64,000 nucleotides of DNA from Nicotiana tabacum (lineage: Eukaryota > Streptophyta > Magnoliopsida > Solanales > Solanaceae), in contig NC_134087.1 of assembly GCF_000715075.1 (NCBI RefSeq), positions 153,499,436-153,563,435 on the forward strand, written 5' to 3'. Position numbers and translations under genes: made by a program. This document shows positions 1 through 10,348 of this stretch, in pieces (position 1 is the stretch's first letter; each line of letters opens with the position of its first letter). Below the pieces are notes generated by a model. The model saw only the letters and a list, made by a program, of their open reading frames with translations. It ran no database searches and was not told where the DNA came from.

Positions 1-779
1 CTTAGCACGTGTTATTTGCGCCCATAGTTTTTTCGAAGGTTCAACATATCGGAACCTTATTAATGATTTGTTTGTGTAAACATAATCGAACACCTCTCGA
101 GGGGTTTTCAAGGGCTGATGTTATCGAAACCCTTGGATTTTTTGAGGGCTGAATTTACCAAAGCCTTTTGTATTTTACTTTTGCTAAGGGTAGCCTAATT
201 TAACCGGTTTTTACAAAGTGTTTGAAGGCCTTTAATTTATAGCGAAAGTCAGATGTCTCCGAGCCACATTATTTGGTCGTAGCCTTTATATGACCTAGTC
301 TTTCGTATGGCTGTAGCCTTTGGGTATGTCACTTGGACTTGTTCCCTGATAACTTCCCGAACTTGTTCGAGAAGTTAGAACCCTAAGAATATTGACCTTG
401 GCCTTTATTTTGAAGGGGTGCCTCTTTGAGGTCTTGTTAATTCGAATTTCGGTGCCTATTTGAGATCTTATTAATTCAAATTTCGATGGCAATCCCCGAG
501 TATTCGGGGTGCTCTATGTTTTGGTTTTTGAGCCGTTTCGTGTAGGATTGTAAGTGTAGAGCTTGTATGAGACACAAAGTATTTTTATATAACCTGAATG
601 TTTCTTCAAATAGTAAATACATGCGTATATATTTAGCTGCCAGGGCTCGATTATTCTATATGGACACGGTTCGTTTGACCGTTTGGCCCATTACAAAGTT
701 TTCCTATCGAGGCCCGTTAAAAATGTAACCTCCGAGGGTGATTCCCCCTAGTATTCGAGGTTGATTGAAAAGAAGCCTT

Positions 780-890
780 GAATACTCGTTGGCCGTTCTT
801 TGGGTAGCATATAGGTGTTGCCTCGCTAAAAACCTTGCCGATAAAACCCATTTGGGACAAAGTTCGAGCTAAGGGAAAAAGAGTGCAACG
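780..890 (-). other. Conserved non-coding block downstream of pol (element A)
   Basis: This stretch is shared with element B (about 31660-31790). Both contain the 17-mer AAGGGAAAAAGAGTGCA (A at 871-887, B at 31763-31779), preceded by similar 'ccat(t/c)tgggac' and 'aaaaccttgc' words. On the sense strand this is the plant-gypsy block that lies between pol and the 3' LTR. Its function is unknown. Confidence 0.6.
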
Positions 891-949
891 TATGCTCTAT
901 AACCTGCAGTCTTCGTGTAGGAAGGGGCGTTCTCGAGAGCACGAGCTTT

Positions 950-1265
950 TGAGAGCCTCCACTGTGCCAAGATTGTAAGTTCCTTTACCAGCGACTCTGA
1001 TGTCTTGCTATTTATGACCATGATATCTCCGAGGACCTTGACCCGGTTGGGGATGACTTCGGTGCCTTGATTTGACACCGCAAAGGCCGAGAAGCTTAGT
1101 CGCCCCGGCTTTGAGGAAACGCCTTTCTGGAATGAGTTTCGTGTCGTATTGCCCCAAAATGTTGACTATTTCCTGCAAATGAATTAGAGTGGTCCTCTGC
1201 ACACAGGGACTTAATCAGTCATATCATCAATATAAGTTTGAATTATTTTACCTATTTATCCATCG
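950..1265 (-). pseudogene. Reverse transcriptase remnant of element A
   Basis: The minus strand encodes the catalytic YIDDM at 1223-1234, followed a base out of frame by HLQEIVNILGQYDTKLIPE. The RT thumb motif SNQGTEVIPNRVKVLGDI comes next near 1075-1020. Element B has the matching HLQEIFDILRKYNMKL. Beyond the thumb the homology stops abruptly and the post-integrase region follows, so the rest of pol is deleted. Confidence 0.65.
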
Positions 1266-1496
1266 AGCAGAACCCCTTTCATATCGAAGCAATGTTATCG
1301 TCAACAAGAAACTAAATGAGTTTTTTCCTGAGAGCGGGGATTACTTCCAATTCCCAGGTGTACCTTTCCTTTCAGCGGTTGGCTTGGTAGCATCGGGCTT
1401 TACGGGAATAGCGAGGGTTCGAGGATCTAGAGAATTCTTTTCTTCACCTCCGATTACCTGTTATTCCACTTCCGTCGAGGTTCAGAGCTGTGATTA

Positions 1497-1960
1497 CTAC
1501 TTTGCCACCTGCTTATCTTTGGAGTTCGATGTCTCCAAGGTCAAGGGTTCCTGTATCGGCACCACTTCCTCGATCGCGAACATCTCTTTTGCAGCATGCT
1601 GTTCTTTGTGGACTATTTTCACTCCTTCCTCTATCGGGAACTTCATCATCTGATGGAGAGTCGAAGGCACTACCCTCATATTGTATATCCATGGCCTCCC
1701 GAGTAGTGTGTTATACCTCATGTCACCTTCGATGACATGTAATCTGGTGTCTTGTGTGGTCCTGGATACGTTTATAGGCAAGATAATTTCTCCCTTTGTT
1801 GTTTCACTTGCCATGTTGAATCCATTCAGCACCCGGGATGTAGGTACAATCTGATCTTGCAAACCGAGTTATTTCACGACCCTCGATCTGATTATGTTCG
1901 CCGAGCTACCTGGATCCACTAAAACACATTTAACCTAAATTTTATTTAAAAGGATAGAAA
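1497..1960 (-). pseudogene. Retropepsin (protease) region of element A
   Basis: The minus strand carries the aspartic-protease active-site stretch VDPGSSANII near 1925-1900, following ALVISILLNK. A 121-codon open frame to 1497 then contains the characteristic YNTLLGRPWIYNM. Stops lie between these blocks, so the protein is broken. Its position between gag and RT is the normal gypsy order. Confidence 0.65.
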
Positions 1961-2220
1961 TTACCAGGGCATCATTGTATGGCTGGGATACGTCTTCTGC
2001 TTCCTTGTCGCAAAATGACAGGGCGTCCTCGGGCTCATAGCTCTGAGTCCGTTTTTCCTTTGTGATGGACACTTTAGTGCATTTGAATGTAGGTCCCTGT
2101 GGGACATCGGCTCCTCCGATGATCATGTGAATGACATGTTTGGGTTTTTCAGGTTCATCTTTCCTATTTGCATCTTTTTCCCCGAAAATGGTTTTTGGCT
2201 CGGTCACTGAGAAATTCACT

Positions 2221-3744
2221 AAGGTGACCCTCGTTGAATAGTCGAGCTACCTCCTCTCTGAGCTGTCTGCAATCCTCGGTCTTATGCCCGTGAGTGCCAT
2301 GGTAATTGCACATTAATTCGGGGTTTCTCTGAGAAGGATCTGTCTGTATGGGCTTAGGCCATCTAGTATCTTTAATTTTGCCAATGGCAGAGATGATATT
2401 TGAGGCGTCGACACTGAAGTTGTATTTTGATAACTTGGGGGCCTCCATTGGCCTCGAGCGCCTGTCGGACCCGATTTCGCCCACGAATCCCCAGGAGCTT
2501 TGGCCTCGATCTATTCTTCGATCATTCTGAGGTGCATTGCACCTTGAAATGTTCCTTCATCTTTTACGTATGGTTGATATCATTCCTTGTTGAATATTGA
2601 TCCCCGGTCTGTGTCCCTCGGGAGTTTGGCTGCGAACCTATTTGGGTGAACTGAGCCCGAGGGGGCTCCCAACTGGTCATCCTCGACCCTAATTTTCGAC
2701 TAATACCGATTGTGCACATCTGACCATGTCACGGCTGGATACTCGATCAAGTTCTGCTTTAGCTGTCGGGATGCTATCGAGCTTCTTTCATTCAAACCTT
2801 GCATGAAGGCCTGAACTGCCCAATCATCAGAGACTAGAGGTAATTCCATCCTTTCCATCTAAAATCGGGACACGAACTTCTTTAACATTTCGTCGTCCCT
2901 CTGTCTTAGCTTGAACATGTCCGACTTTCTTGTGGCCACATTATGGACCCGGCATCCGCCAACATAGTAAATGAATCAATAGAGTTAGGAGCTAAGTTGT
3001 GATACTAGATCATGGATCCTTTTGATAATGTTTCCCCAAACTTCTTTAACAATACCGATTCAATTTCGGCGTCGTTCAAGTTATTTCCTTTGATTCCACA
3101 AGTTTACGACGTAATATGTTCATTAGGGTCCGTTGTCCCGTTGTACTTTGGTATATCGGGCATGCGAAACTTCATGGGAATGGAAATCGGAGCCGCACTC
3201 GATGGGAAAGGTTTTTGTATGAATTTTTTGGCATTTAGTCCCTTCAAAACTGGAGGTGCTCCCGATATTTGGTCCACCCGGGAGTTGTAAGTTTCCACCT
3301 TTTTATCGTTGTCTTCTAGCCTCTTTTCTCCTGACTTAATTCTTTTAGTCAATTCCTCAATCATTTTCATGATTGTGGGATCAGTCCCCGAGCCGCTTTC
3401 ATCGGGCCTTCAAGCACAGGTTCGTGCTGTGTGTTTACTAGTTCGGCGGTGTTAGGAGTCCTGTTCTAACTCTGAAGCTGAGCGATGGCGACTTGCTGAG
3501 CTTGCAGCATCTCGAATATCACCTGGAGGCTGACTCCTCCTTCTTCCGGTCCTCGTGTTTCCTGGCCTCCAGCCTGGGCTTCTCTGCGTCCATTCCTTAC
3601 GAGGTCTGCGCCTGCTTCCGTGTTTAGAGCGTTGTGGGAGATGATGTCAACTGGCTTCACATTTGGCACTCCCTCAGGGTTTACAGGTGGTACTCCGAGC
3701 CCTATGCCGCTGTTTTCTCCAAGTGCATTTTGGGTGCTAGACAT
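2221..3744 (-). pseudogene. gag of gypsy element A (broken)
   Basis: Translation from an ATG at 3742-3744 begins MSSTQNALGENSG. It runs about 90 codons to a stop, and gag homology then continues in other frames. Recognisable parts are the Tat-type motif RMPDIPKYNGTTDPNEHI near 3150 and a C-terminal CNYHGTHGHKTEDC zinc-type motif near 2310-2270. Gag would form the virus-like particle. Several stops and frameshifts make this non-functional. Confidence 0.7.
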
Positions 3745-3842
3745 ATTTTGACCTGAAATCAAAAAATCTTTGACATGAAAAAGTGTGAAGAATAACGTGT
3801 GTTACCAGAAAACTAGCACTAAAATAATCACTATTATCTTTA

Positions 3843-3860
3843 GCCCCACGGTGGGCGCCA
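3843..3860 (-). other. Primer binding site, tRNA-Lys type (element A)
   Basis: The plus strand reads GCCCCACGGTGGGCGCCA, which equals the 3' end of plant tRNA-Lys including CCA, so the minus strand is the complementary primer site. It lies 3 bases inside the LTR. The tRNA assignment is from memory of plant tRNA-Lys. Confidence 0.75.
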
Positions 3861-3863
3861 AAC

Positions 3864-4601
3864 TGTTTACCCCAAAAAATGTGAGTAACAATTAAAGATA
3901 TTTTTGTGGTTTTAAAGATACGTGATATACTTTAATACTAGTGATTAAACAAGTAATATTGAGCTTAACTGAGAAGAAATAATGAACCAAATCAATGTTG
4001 CTGAAATAATATGGGGCATCGAGCTTGACTTGTCTAGGGACCTCGAGGTCAGTTAAGAGTAATAAAGTATGAACAATAAAGTAAAGGCAATAAAGTTGAA
4101 GAACAATTGAAGAGCACCTTGAACAAGAAGAATAAGAATGTTTTATTGCAATGAATGATCTGATGCTTACAAAATGATTAGGGTCCTATTTATATAGGAG
4201 GAGAAAATCCCAATGTAGTACCTTGCTCATAAAGATAAAGAATCCTAGTGATACAGGTGTATGACGGTTTGTACGGACCTGTACTATTTTGTACAACCCT
4301 TATCCTATAATTAATGTCTAGATCCTCGTGTCCTTGAGAAATTCACGCTCTTTCTTGATTGACTTCGAAATTATACTGTCTTCGACGTAGGTCGTGTCAG
4401 GCCTTTGATCAGCCTCCTCGAGGTAGGTGTCCCTTAGCCGAATCTCCCCCACGCCTCGAGTCTCTCGGACTCGAGCCTATACCCTGATTTAAGACTCCAA
4501 AATCATACTCCTCGATTTTGACCGTATACATTGTATTAATTAAATCACTTATTCTTTAAAATCGCGTATAAATTCAATTGTTATCCATTTTAAGGTAAAC
4601 A
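3864..4601 (-). repeat. 5' LTR of gypsy element A
   Basis: On the plus strand the LTR opens with TGTTTACC and closes with GGTAAACA, a perfect 8-bp terminal inverted repeat, and it sits 3 bases from the primer site. Read on the minus strand it holds a TATA-like CTATATAAATAGGACC near 4185-4200 upstream of the presumed transcription start. The partner LTR is outside the window, so the target duplication cannot be checked. LTR B (37539-38139) begins with the same TGTTTACC. Confidence 0.8.
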
Positions 4602-5725
4602 CATATCATTTCATTAAATGGCAGCTTAACGATAAATATTTTCCGGAGAATGAATGCAAAATCCTAGTCCTATTTGTTGTTCATGATTATTTCATTTTAA
4701 ATGACCGAGAAGTTGCCGAGATAGGTTTGAATTGAATGAATACTTAATTGCTGAAAGAACTTGAACGAAACCTCTTTACCAAAAGCAGTTTCGAACGAAA
4801 TAAACGTGAAAATTTAAATTAAAAAATAAAAAAGGAATAACACTGGTGTTGGTGTTGACCGATGACTGCCGCTCTGATTCTTGAAAGTGTGTGCCATTCT
4901 TCCAAAAGAAAGGCAAAGGGAAAAAAGAAGATAAAATAATAGGTTTAACTTTTTGGGGTTTTGAGGGCGCCGAGTTTGAAAAAAAAAATGTCTTAGTCCT
5001 CAATCCTCATGCACTAAATTATGGAATATTAGAATTTATCATAAGTAATAATTTTCCAGTCTCATTTGATGTGATATTATTACTATCTAAAAAGTCAAAC
5101 ATTTGTCTTTAACTATAATTTTCTAAATTTGTTTAAAAATATTTTGAAGTATTAACTACAATAAATTATATTACAGAGTACGGATAAAAAATTTATGACT
5201 AAAAGAAAGACTTTTGAAACTAATATTCTAAATATAAGTTTTTGATTGTAAATTATTATATTAAGGATAAATAAAATATTAAATTATTATTAAATATAAA
5301 AATTATTATTCTTTTTGGAACTGATAAAAAATATCACATAAATTGAGATAAAAAAAGTAATACTTTTCACATAAAATTTTTAATTTAAATTTTTAAAGAA
5401 AAAAGTAATACTTTTCACATAAAAAATTAGATGCTTTGACCATTATATTTGGAACTTCTTTATATAAAATAGGACGAGTGAACTACTAAATTGGCAAAAA
5501 AAAGAAGAAGAAGATAAGTATGAATTAACCATAATTAAGTAGATCTTCTTTTTTTTAAGAAAAACAAATCATGTCATGGGGTGAGGGGGAGAGAGACAGG
5601 GGTGAAGAACCTTGGGTAAGGAGACATCTCTTTTTATTTCCTAAAAACATCAAGTTGCAAGTCAGCTGCCCCCACTTGGTATGGAAATTCACTGAATCCG
5701 ACCACTCTCTCTCTAACATAATTAG
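4602..5725. other. AT-rich intergenic DNA, no gene seen
   Basis: This stretch between element A and the ARGOS-like gene is AT-rich. The short open frames in it have no recognisable domain. It includes two near-identical copies of 'aaaaaagtaatacttttcacataaaa' style sequence around 5350-5430. Confidence 0.6.
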
Positions 5726-5727
5726 GC

Positions 5728-5739
5728 ATATATATATAA
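5728..5739 (+). promoter_or_regulatory. Candidate TATA box of the ARGOS-like gene
   Basis: The run ATATATATATAA lies about 530 bases before the ATG. It is followed by a CA-rich, ORF-poor leader typical of a long plant 5' UTR. It is the best TATA-like run in the region, but AT-richness makes chance occurrence possible. A splice-donor-like GGTAAATA near 5985 leaves room for a leader intron. Confidence 0.35.
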
Positions 5740-6068
5740 TTGCCTCAAGAAAGCACTAATATATTCTTGCTTCAAAATACAGTGCAACCACCCCAAATCC
5801 ATCCAAATCTCCCCAACCAAAAGTAGAGGCCAATTTCCCAAAGAAAAATCAACGTCAACAATTCAAAACCAAGTAAAGGAGAATTCCACACACTCTTGTT
5901 GCCTTGAATACTTGATATTTCTTTTTCCATTACCAAATCTTGAACAATCTTTTTCTTTCTCTTCCATCATACGCACTCTTTTTTGGTAAATACACCCAAC
6001 ACAAATCCCAATTCTTGATTGCATTGGAAGATTAGAGAGAGGGGAATACTGATTTTGTTCTTGTGCAA

Positions 6069-6182
6069 ATGCTACAAATTCTTGAGGGCAACTTTACTTG
6101 TTGGTACACATTTAGGAACCTGAATTTGAAGTTTCAGCAGCTGCTTCAACATCCACAATCTTCTGCAGTTTTTTGTTCTTGA
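6069..6182 (+). other. Upstream ORF (37 codons) in the ARGOS-like leader
   Basis: ATG at 6069-6071 opens a frame of 37 codons (starting MLQILEGNFTCW) ending in TGA at 6180-6182, 79 bases before the main ATG. If the leader is unspliced here it would be translated first and could restrain the main ORF. Whether it is conserved cannot be judged from one sequence. Confidence 0.4.
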
Positions 6183-6261
6183 TTTGGATTCTGTTTTCCT
6201 CCTATTCTTGGACTCCCACTTTGGGGTGAAAATTCAAAGCCTGATACTGCCAAAAATCAAC

Positions 6262-6663
6262 ATGAGTGAACAATCCGAAGCAAAATTAAGATCATCAAAA
6301 GGGTATATGAATTTGGAACATCATCAGTATATGAAAACAATGAACAACAACTCTGCTTCTGCTGCATTCCCTAGAAAGAATATAAGTTTTGTGGAAGGAA
6401 AAAAGCTAGCAGAATATAAAAGATCATTGTCTTCTCAAAAAGTGTTGTCAATTAGCTATTTCAGTTTGGAATCATTTGTTCTGCTCCTTTGCCTCACAGC
6501 ATCATTGCTACTTTTGCCATTGATCCTTCCACCATTGCCACCTCCACCATTTATGCTCCTCTTACTTCCCATTTTAATTCTGCTTCTTCTTATGTTCTTG
6601 GCTTTTATGCCTAATTCTTCCAATCTGAGAAATGTTTCTTATACATATGTGTCATCACCTTAG
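6262..6663 (+). CDS. ARGOS/OSR-like organ size regulator
   Basis: The 133-residue single-exon protein matches the ARGOS / ARGOS-LIKE / ORGAN SIZE RELATED family. Members are small endomembrane proteins linked to auxin, brassinosteroid, cytokinin or ethylene control of organ growth. Residues 1-70 are a variable hydrophilic N-terminus. Residues from about 75 form the conserved OSR block: YFSLESFVLLLCLTASLLLL, the proline core PLILPPLPPPP, then a second hydrophobic segment ending in LAFMP. This gives two membrane-spanning segments joined by the proline motif, the family hallmark. I chose the ATG at 6262 because the upstream in-frame extension to 6184 opens with TTG, not ATG, and the resulting length fits the family. 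The tail after LAFMP (about 15 residues) is variable. No break is visible. Which paralogue it is cannot be decided. Confidence 0.88.
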   Translation: MSEQSEAKLRSSKGYMNLEHHQYMKTMNNNSASAAFPRKNISFVEGKKLAEYKRSLSSQKVLSISYFSLESFVLLLCLTASLLLLPLILPPLPPPPFMLLLLPILILLLLMFLAFMPNSSNLRNVSYTYVSSP

Positions 6664-7123
6664 ATTTTTGGGTTACACAAATTAATTAATGAGTTGAGAT
6701 CCTTTCATTTCTTATTTCTTTACCTAACCAGCAATATAATGTACGTAGAGCTGTTTATTTACATCTTACTTTGTAGTTTTTTTTAAACTGTTAGTATACC
6801 AAATACTTTCTGCTTTCAGGCAAAATGTAATATGTAAGAGGAATATTTATGTATTATTAGTATGTATTGAAGTATTGAATATCCTCTTCCATGTTGATGT
6901 CTATAATTTTTAAGGCAGACCAACAAAAAGTCTATATTTTCAGGCCAAATTTGGGATGGTGAATGCTTAATTGCAATTGATCTTGTACTTTTATCACATA
7001 ATATTATTTTGAAGGATTCGTGCAATTTACAATATAACTTTTGTAACACCTAACACACTGTAAGGAAGAATTCTTGTGTGCTTCTCTCCGTAAACTTATC
7101 AAGTTTTGAGGATATGTTGCTAC
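6664..7123 (+). other. Presumed 3' UTR and flank of the ARGOS-like gene
   Basis: AT-rich sequence follows the stop codon, with several TGTAAT / AATATA words near 6730-6850 that could serve in polyadenylation. No other gene is seen. Confidence 0.35.
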
Positions 7124-7131
7124 GTTGTGGC

Positions 7132-7343
7132 CAGAGGCAAAAAAAAAAAAAAAAAAAAAGTGCTAAGTGAGAATTGATCCGTGTTCCTCTAGGTGAATAA
7201 ATATTTCATCAAGTATAACATTCAGTCTTTTTGGAGCATGTGTGACAATACATAATATTAGACAATTTCTAAAAAATATGTATATAAAATACATAGTCTG
7301 ACGGTTCATATGCCCCATGATTTATGATATACATCCGCCCCTG
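7132..7343. mobile_element. hAT-type miniature element (212 bp)
   Basis: The element starts CAGAGGC and ends GCCCCTG, and is flanked by a perfect 8-bp duplication GTTGTGGC (7124-7131 and 7344-7351), the hAT signature. The right end in reverse complement reads CAGGGGCGGATGTA. The left end matches only through CAGAGGC, then a run of about 20 A residues (7139-7158) replaces the rest of the terminal repeat. It has no coding capacity. Confidence 0.8.
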
Positions 7344-7639
7344 GTTGTGGCAAAGACATGGAAAAACCAAATATTCAAATTGCTCTAAATTCTAAGCCAG
7401 AAAGCAGAAACTGATGAGAAATTTATAGATTTTTTATTTAGGTGATTTGATTTCACCGATCCTCAACCGTTTTGCCAAGTGCAAGGTACAATTTCATATA
7501 TTAATTAAGAAAAGGAGAAAATTACATTGTAGCATTTCTTTGACCTCACTGATATGACAAGTTCATTGCAAAATCCTCATGACTCGCCAAGTCTGATTCA
7601 AATTTAATCACACTTGAAATGGGCTCCGACCCAACATTA

Positions 7640-8875
7640 TTAAGGAATTTTTACCTCCTATAGAAAAAGTTAACATCTTATTTATTTTAAATAAATACCA
7701 TTTAAAAAAATTATATTCTATAAATACCTTTTAAGGTTTATAGCAAAATATTTAATTTTGGTCACCTCCTAGCCCTAAGCTACTAAATACGCTAATTAGT
7801 TACACTATTTTTTTCTCTCTCTCTACTTTGATACATCACATTCTCTTCCCCCACCCCATTAAAATTTCCAATCTCGCCCACTTCAGAAATTGAAAAAAAG
7901 ACACTAAAGCAGGAACACAGGAGAAGTGCAATACTTTGCCGATTTTGTCCAACGACAGAGGAGGCATCTTCCTTCTCTCAATTTACCCTAACACTACGAC
8001 TGAATTCTAAAGATTTTCCATCTGATTAGGGTTTCAACTTTCAACTACAAGGGAAAGGGGCGGGAGTTGTGGGTCTTCACTCGAGTTCGGGTCGGAAAGG
8101 ATCCGACTCTGCCGAGTTCATGTGGACTGTAGGCCTTATTAATTTGGAATTTTCTCTCATCGCCGCTTATGGAATCATGGTCGGAATCCGATGGGTCGTC
8201 GGAAAATTGTCGACTAAAATAGGTCGTCTGAAGTTTGGGGTTGAGCAATTTGAAGATTCTATTACCTTTTTTTAAGAGCATTTCAATGTATCTCGCTGTA
8301 CTTCTATGTATTTCATTGTATTCACTATCTTTTTTTTCATTGTAATTCAATGTATCTCGTTGTATTCCATGTATTTTATTGTATTCAGTGTCTTTTTTTC
8401 TCATTGTATTTCAATGTATCCCTCTGTATTCTATCTATTTCATTGTATTTTGCGGTTGAGAATCTTTTTTATAACTAAAAAATACAAAATTTTGTGTGTT
8501 ATAATTGAGTTTGTTGAGTTATATTAGGAGTCTATTATGTTAATTGATTCACTTTCCGTTTTAAAAACAATGTAATCCTCTATTTCACGCCGTGAATACA
8601 GTAGAATACAATAATCTGTCCAGCTGTAATCCCATGTTTCACTCCATGAATACAGTCGAATACACTCGAATACAACAACTGATTAGTTGGACTTCCCTGA
8701 TTCACGCCTATTTTTGCTACTGTATTCATGAATACAATAGCTTAAATACATCAAATACATCTTATAACCATAGAAAAGGTATCTATATTCCGTAATATAG
8801 CAAATGGTATGTATAGATGACTAATTACTACTAAAAGATAGTGTTTTATGAAAATTTCTCCATTTTATTGCACCT
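7640..8875. repeat. Repeat block with TGTATTC-rich halves, possible non-autonomous transposon
   Basis: Three parts are visible. 7640-7800 is AT-rich. 7810-8275 is more GC-balanced and looks like unique or captured sequence; it has short open frames on both strands, with no recognised domain. 8280-8460 repeats words such as CATTGTATTTCAATGTATC. 8590-8770 carries the complementary word GAATACA many times (for example AATACAGTCGAATACA). The ends (GGAATTTTTACCTCC on the left, GAAAATTTCTCC on the right) are only loosely inverted, so the transposon call and its limits are tentative. Confidence 0.4.
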
Positions 8876-8883
8876 AATAAATT

Positions 8884-9425
8884 CAAAAATAGACAGATTT
8901 ACAAATGGTCATTCAAAAATAGCCACAATTTCAAAAGTAATCGAAATTTAGCAACTTTTCATGTAAAGATAAATATGAACGAAAGCACTGTTCAAAATCT
9001 AGAAAATACTCCAGCATAATATACTGGAGTTCCAGCAAATGAGTATACTGGAACTCCACTATATTATAATGGAGTTTCAGCATAGCTATATTGGAACTCC
9101 AGCTTATTAGAATGGAGTTCCAACATAAGTATACGAGAACTCCAGCATAATATAATGTGCCAGTATAATATACCGGTCCAGCATAATATGTTGGAAGTTC
9201 ATACACAGGTGCTCCAATCTCCAGTATATTATGCTGAAACTTTCCGCGTGTTGGAGTTCCAGCATAATATGCTGGAAGTTCATACACAGGTGCACCGATC
9301 TCCAGTATATTATGATGGACCGGTCCCTGTTGCAGCAAAATAGTGGCTATTTTTCAATGACTTTGCAAACGCTGGCTATTTTTGAATGACCAGTCCGAAA
9401 ACTGGTTAGTCCGTGCTATTTTTAC
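8884..9425. mobile_element. Long-TIR MITE built of palindromic GGAGTTCCAGCATA repeats
   Basis: A perfect 18-bp inverted pair GGTCATTCAAAAATAGCC lies at 8907-8924 and 9374-9391, inside weaker inverted flanks reaching about 80 bp. Between them is an array of palindrome-like units, such as TTCCAGCATAATATGCTGGA at about 9256-9275 and variants throughout 9005-9320. Two near-identical copies of GGAAGTTCATACACAGGTGC (about 9191 and 9271) occur. Open frames across it are by-products of the repeats. The outer limits and target duplication are uncertain. Confidence 0.6.
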
Positions 9426-9799
9426 ATATATCTACTCTCAAACATTCTGTCACTTTTAAAAAAATGTAAAAAATTTCTAGTTTCTTTTGCACTATTATTT
9501 GTTTATGGATAAATGCAAGCTAAAACTGTGTATAATAGATCCAACATAACTCAAAAATTCTCATAACCATGACATTACAAGAGCTCTGGGTTATCCGATT
9601 TTTTTAAGTATACCACATTTGTAAATAAATAGTACTATTTACCTTCCACTTAACGTAAAAAGATAAAATGAAGCTGACATAGCCTGGCAGTCAGTTGATG
9701 AATTTAGAGATATGAAGGCTTTCAATAAAGCTATGATGTCTTGGAGAATTCTACACAATTACTTCTATCAAGAATCTTGAACAGTAAATATTCTATCAA

Positions 9800-10340
9800 G
9801 TTTATGAAGAGAATCACACAACAAATATTTCTATAAATACGTGGATTAAGATGATCTGATTAGTAAAATAATAAAGAATAAAAAAACAAAGATAATTTAG
9901 TAAACAACAAGCCTAAAATTCAGATTGATCCCACCGGAATCAAGGGTAATTAACTGAAAAGCTTTGATAATAGCCTTGTATAAAACTTAGGAAAATAAGA
10001 GAAATAAAGATAGCTTTTTTGATTCTTGTCATGTCCTTACAATGAGTATAAATGTTATAATTTATAGTGAAATCTGAGGTGACAAGATCCTCAAATCTCG
10101 CCCTCTTAAAGAAGAATAAAAACCTCTCTTGATGGTTGCATAACGTTGGAAATAAATGCTGAGATTTTTCGTAACGGCTGCTCCTTTAGTGCTTTTTTTC
10201 TCCAACCGGTACCTTGTTTTAATTTATCTTCCCCGATCTTTGTGTCCTCATAATTCGCGCAACACCGGTTACATATCTGTATTCAGTATTAACTATCTGA
10301 CTCACCTCCATCCTGTAATTGTCACGTGTCTACCCAAGAG
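9800..10340 (+). repeat. Diverged gypsy LTR relic, similar to LTR B
   Basis: The block follows LTR B word by word at low identity. Shared words include 'ttctataaatacgtggattaagatgat' against LTR B's 'tttatagacacgtgaattagtttgat', then an 'aataaagaataaaaaaac' stretch, 'gtaacggctgctc' and 'caacaccggttacatatctgtatt'. Its right end is interrupted by the hAT element at 10349. No coding part accompanies it. 9426-9800 shows nothing recognisable. Confidence 0.4.
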
Positions 10341-10348
10341 GCATCTAC

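Larger units (their letters stand above)
1..4601 (-). mobile_element. Ty3/gypsy Tat-type element A, right-hand part, degenerate
   Basis: A minus-strand LTR retrotransposon fills this end of the window; its left end lies outside. Reading from the right it shows a 5' LTR, a tRNA-Lys primer site, gag, protease, the catalytic and thumb parts of reverse transcriptase, and then a direct jump to the non-coding region that normally follows integrase. RNase H and integrase are missing, so an internal deletion is inferred. Stops and frameshifts break every frame. The gag signature (RMPDIPKYNGTTDPNEHI) and primer site match the Tat/Ogre branch of gypsy elements and element B of this window. Positions 1-780 are the 3' non-coding part; I see no gene there. 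Confidence 0.8.

Noticed and set aside
3843..3860. tRNA-Lys gene fragment
   Set aside because: Only the 18 bases equal to the tRNA 3' end with CCA are present, next to an LTR; this is a primer site, not a tRNA gene.
6184..6261. N-terminal extension of the ARGOS-like protein from 6184
   Set aside because: The extension begins with TTG, not ATG, and its residues do not resemble the family; the ATG at 6262 gives the usual length.
8045..8404. 119-codon minus-strand open frame
   Set aside because: About half of it is the antisense of the TGTATTC repeat array and it has no family motif, so it is not reported as a gene.
9005..9320. CRISPR-like array of short palindromic repeats
   Set aside because: The units are irregular in spacing and share their spacers, there are no cas genes, and the sequence is an internal part of a plant MITE.
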